Shown in pieces: positions 63,313-64,000 of a stretch of 64,000 bases of DNA. Position 1 is the first letter of the stretch. Each line of letters begins with the position of its first letter. The DNA is from Pseudomonas sp. sp1636. Lineage in GTDB: Bacteria; Pseudomonadota; Gammaproteobacteria; Pseudomonadales; Pseudomonadaceae. Made by a program: the position numbers and the translations under genes. Under the pieces are notes generated by a model, which made no database searches, was not told where the DNA came from, and was given only the letters and a program-made list of their open reading frames with translations. The DNA is taken from positions 62,001 through 126,000 of the forward strand of contig NZ_JARRAB010000002.1 in the NCBI RefSeq assembly GCF_030376615.1. Reading direction: 5' to 3'.

Positions 63313-63482
63313 AGTGTCACGACAGGCTTCAAATGTCGCAAACCTGTAGGAGCACGCCATGCGTGCGAATCGCCGGCATGGCCGGCTCCTACAAGCCGAT
63401 GCATGGGACTCCACAACAAATGATCTGTGACGCGACACTAGAGTCCGGTGTTGAACCGACATTTCAAGGTTGTCGCGACACT
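63313..63482. repeat. Nested intergenic repeats: imperfect inverted repeat with REP inside
   Basis: An imperfect inverted repeat (63313-63336 versus 63459-63482; both start or end with AGTGTC/GACACT) encloses a REP hairpin at 63346-63392 (GTAGGAGC...GCTCCTAC). The 493-bp fleQ-fleS gap otherwise holds no gene, apart from a second dyad (GATGGGTTACGCC / GGCTAACCCATC) at 63198-63261. Confidence 0.7.
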
Positions 63483-63595
63483 CGCCGGCGGCCGCCGAGT
63501 CAGGGTCTTGGCGCCACTGCATTCTATTCAGCCGGGGCTTTGACGTATTTGCCTGTCTTGTTTTTCAAGTCATTGAAAAACAAGTAGTTATTTTT

Positions 63596-63611
63596 AGGCA
63601 CGGGTATTGCT
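63596..63611 (+). promoter_or_regulatory. Sigma-54 promoter of fleS
   Basis: AGGCACGGGTATTGCT matches the sigma-54 consensus except the first base, with GG and GC correctly spaced, 50 bp before the fleS ATG. FleQ would be the activator. Confidence 0.85.
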
Positions 63612-63660
63612 ATCTCTCTGCTAACTGACTGTCTTATGACGGCTCGCCAGGCGAGAGAGA

Positions 63661-64000
63661 ATGATGATGCCCAACGCCCAACCCCTCCATAGCGCTGAAC
63701 TCGAACCTGCCGCCGTCCAGGAACTGGCCAATCGCGCCAGCCTGGAACAGGCCTTTGTGCGGTTCCATCAGATGTCGACCCAGCTCAGCGAGTCCTACAG
63801 CATGCTGGAGGATCGGGTGGCCGAGTTGAAGGGGCAACTGGCCCTGGTCAGCGCCCAGCGCATGCAGGAACTGGCCGAGAAGGAGCGTCTGGCGCACCGC
63901 CTGCAAAGCCTGCTGGATTTGCTCCCGGGCGGGGTTATCGTCATCGACGCTCAGGGGGTGGTGCGCGAAGCCAATCCGGTGGCGCGTAACCTGCTCGGTC
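63661..64000 (+). CDS. fleS: Flagellar two-component sensor kinase FleS, N-terminal part
   Basis: The first 113 residues are in the window; the frame runs off the edge. MMMPNAQPLHSAELEP is followed by a helical/coiled stretch (RASLEQAFVRFHQMSTQLSESYSMLEDRVAELKGQLA) and the beginning of a PAS domain (LLDLLPGGVIVIDAQGVVREANPVARNLLG). This matches FleS, which phosphorylates FleR to switch on later flagellar genes. Kinase domain not visible here. GAGAGAGA ahead of ATG 63661. Confidence 0.93.
   Translation, partial: MMMPNAQPLHSAELEPAAVQELANRASLEQAFVRFHQMSTQLSESYSMLEDRVAELKGQLALVSAQRMQELAEKERLAHRLQSLLDLLPGGVIVIDAQGVVREANPVARNLLG

Overview
The window reads as Pseudomonas chromosome. The right half (about 32.6-64 kb) is a core Pseudomonas block: sstT, yceH, a glutamine-synthetase-like gene, an MFS transporter, two glycosyltransferases, then flgZ-flgN-flgM-flgA / cheV-cheR / flgBCDE / flgFGHIJKL / fliC-flaG-fliD-fliS-fliS'-fliT / fleQ-fleS. 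FleQ, FleS, an MvaT-type H-NS-like protein, sigma-54 (GG/GC) and sigma-28 (TAAA-N15-GCCGATAA) promoters and REP hairpins all point to that genus. The species cannot be fixed from the sequence.

Positions 1-32.5 kb are an accessory region, more AT-rich and mosaic. Its right border is a 3' half of tRNA-Arg(CCU) at 32523-32572, next to a tyrosine integrase and an AlpA-type regulator. The 5' half of the tRNA is absent here, so the intact copy and the left border should lie upstream of position 1. Contents from left to right: a umuDC-like pair whose UmuD part lacks the usual catalytic motif; a type II restriction-modification cassette (C5 methylase, Eco29kI-like GIY-YIG nuclease, Vsr); a lipoprotein; an MvaT-family silencer with an AT-hook-like coiled-coil partner; a RepA-like ATPase; IS5 and IS21-type debris; a zinc-ribbon/DUF2384 fusion; a 5'-truncated group II intron; a Fic protein with a short partner; a large KAP-type membrane NTPase (candidate anti-phage gene); an IS1182-derived MITE; broken IS5 and IS1182 copies; a LuxR-type regulator with an unusual palindromic operator present twice; small secreted Cys-rich proteins; and a mobilisation module (MobP-type relaxase, RHH accessory protein, 32-bp-period iterons) ending in alpA-int.

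In the core half the flagellar genes follow assembly order. flgN, flgM and flgA supply the hook/filament chaperone, the anti-sigma-28 factor and the P-ring chaperone. cheV and cheR are chemotaxis adaptors. flgB-L build rod, rings, hook and junctions. fliC, fliD and the fliS/fliT chaperones make filament and cap. fleQ and fleS begin the regulatory cascade. Visible promoters fit this hierarchy: sigma-54 sites before flgB, flgF and fleS, and sigma-28 sites before flgM and fliC. A perfect REP inverted repeat overlaps the 5' end of flgI, and the central part of fliC looks recently exchanged.

Most likely rewarding leads: the KAP NTPase/Fic/DUF2384 cluster as a defence or toxin hotspot; the MvaT plus AT-hook-like pair with tandem repeats at its promoter; the LuxR-type regulon with its duplicated dyad; the secreted protein with two CX3CX6CX3C hairpins; and the REP-encoded start of FlgI.
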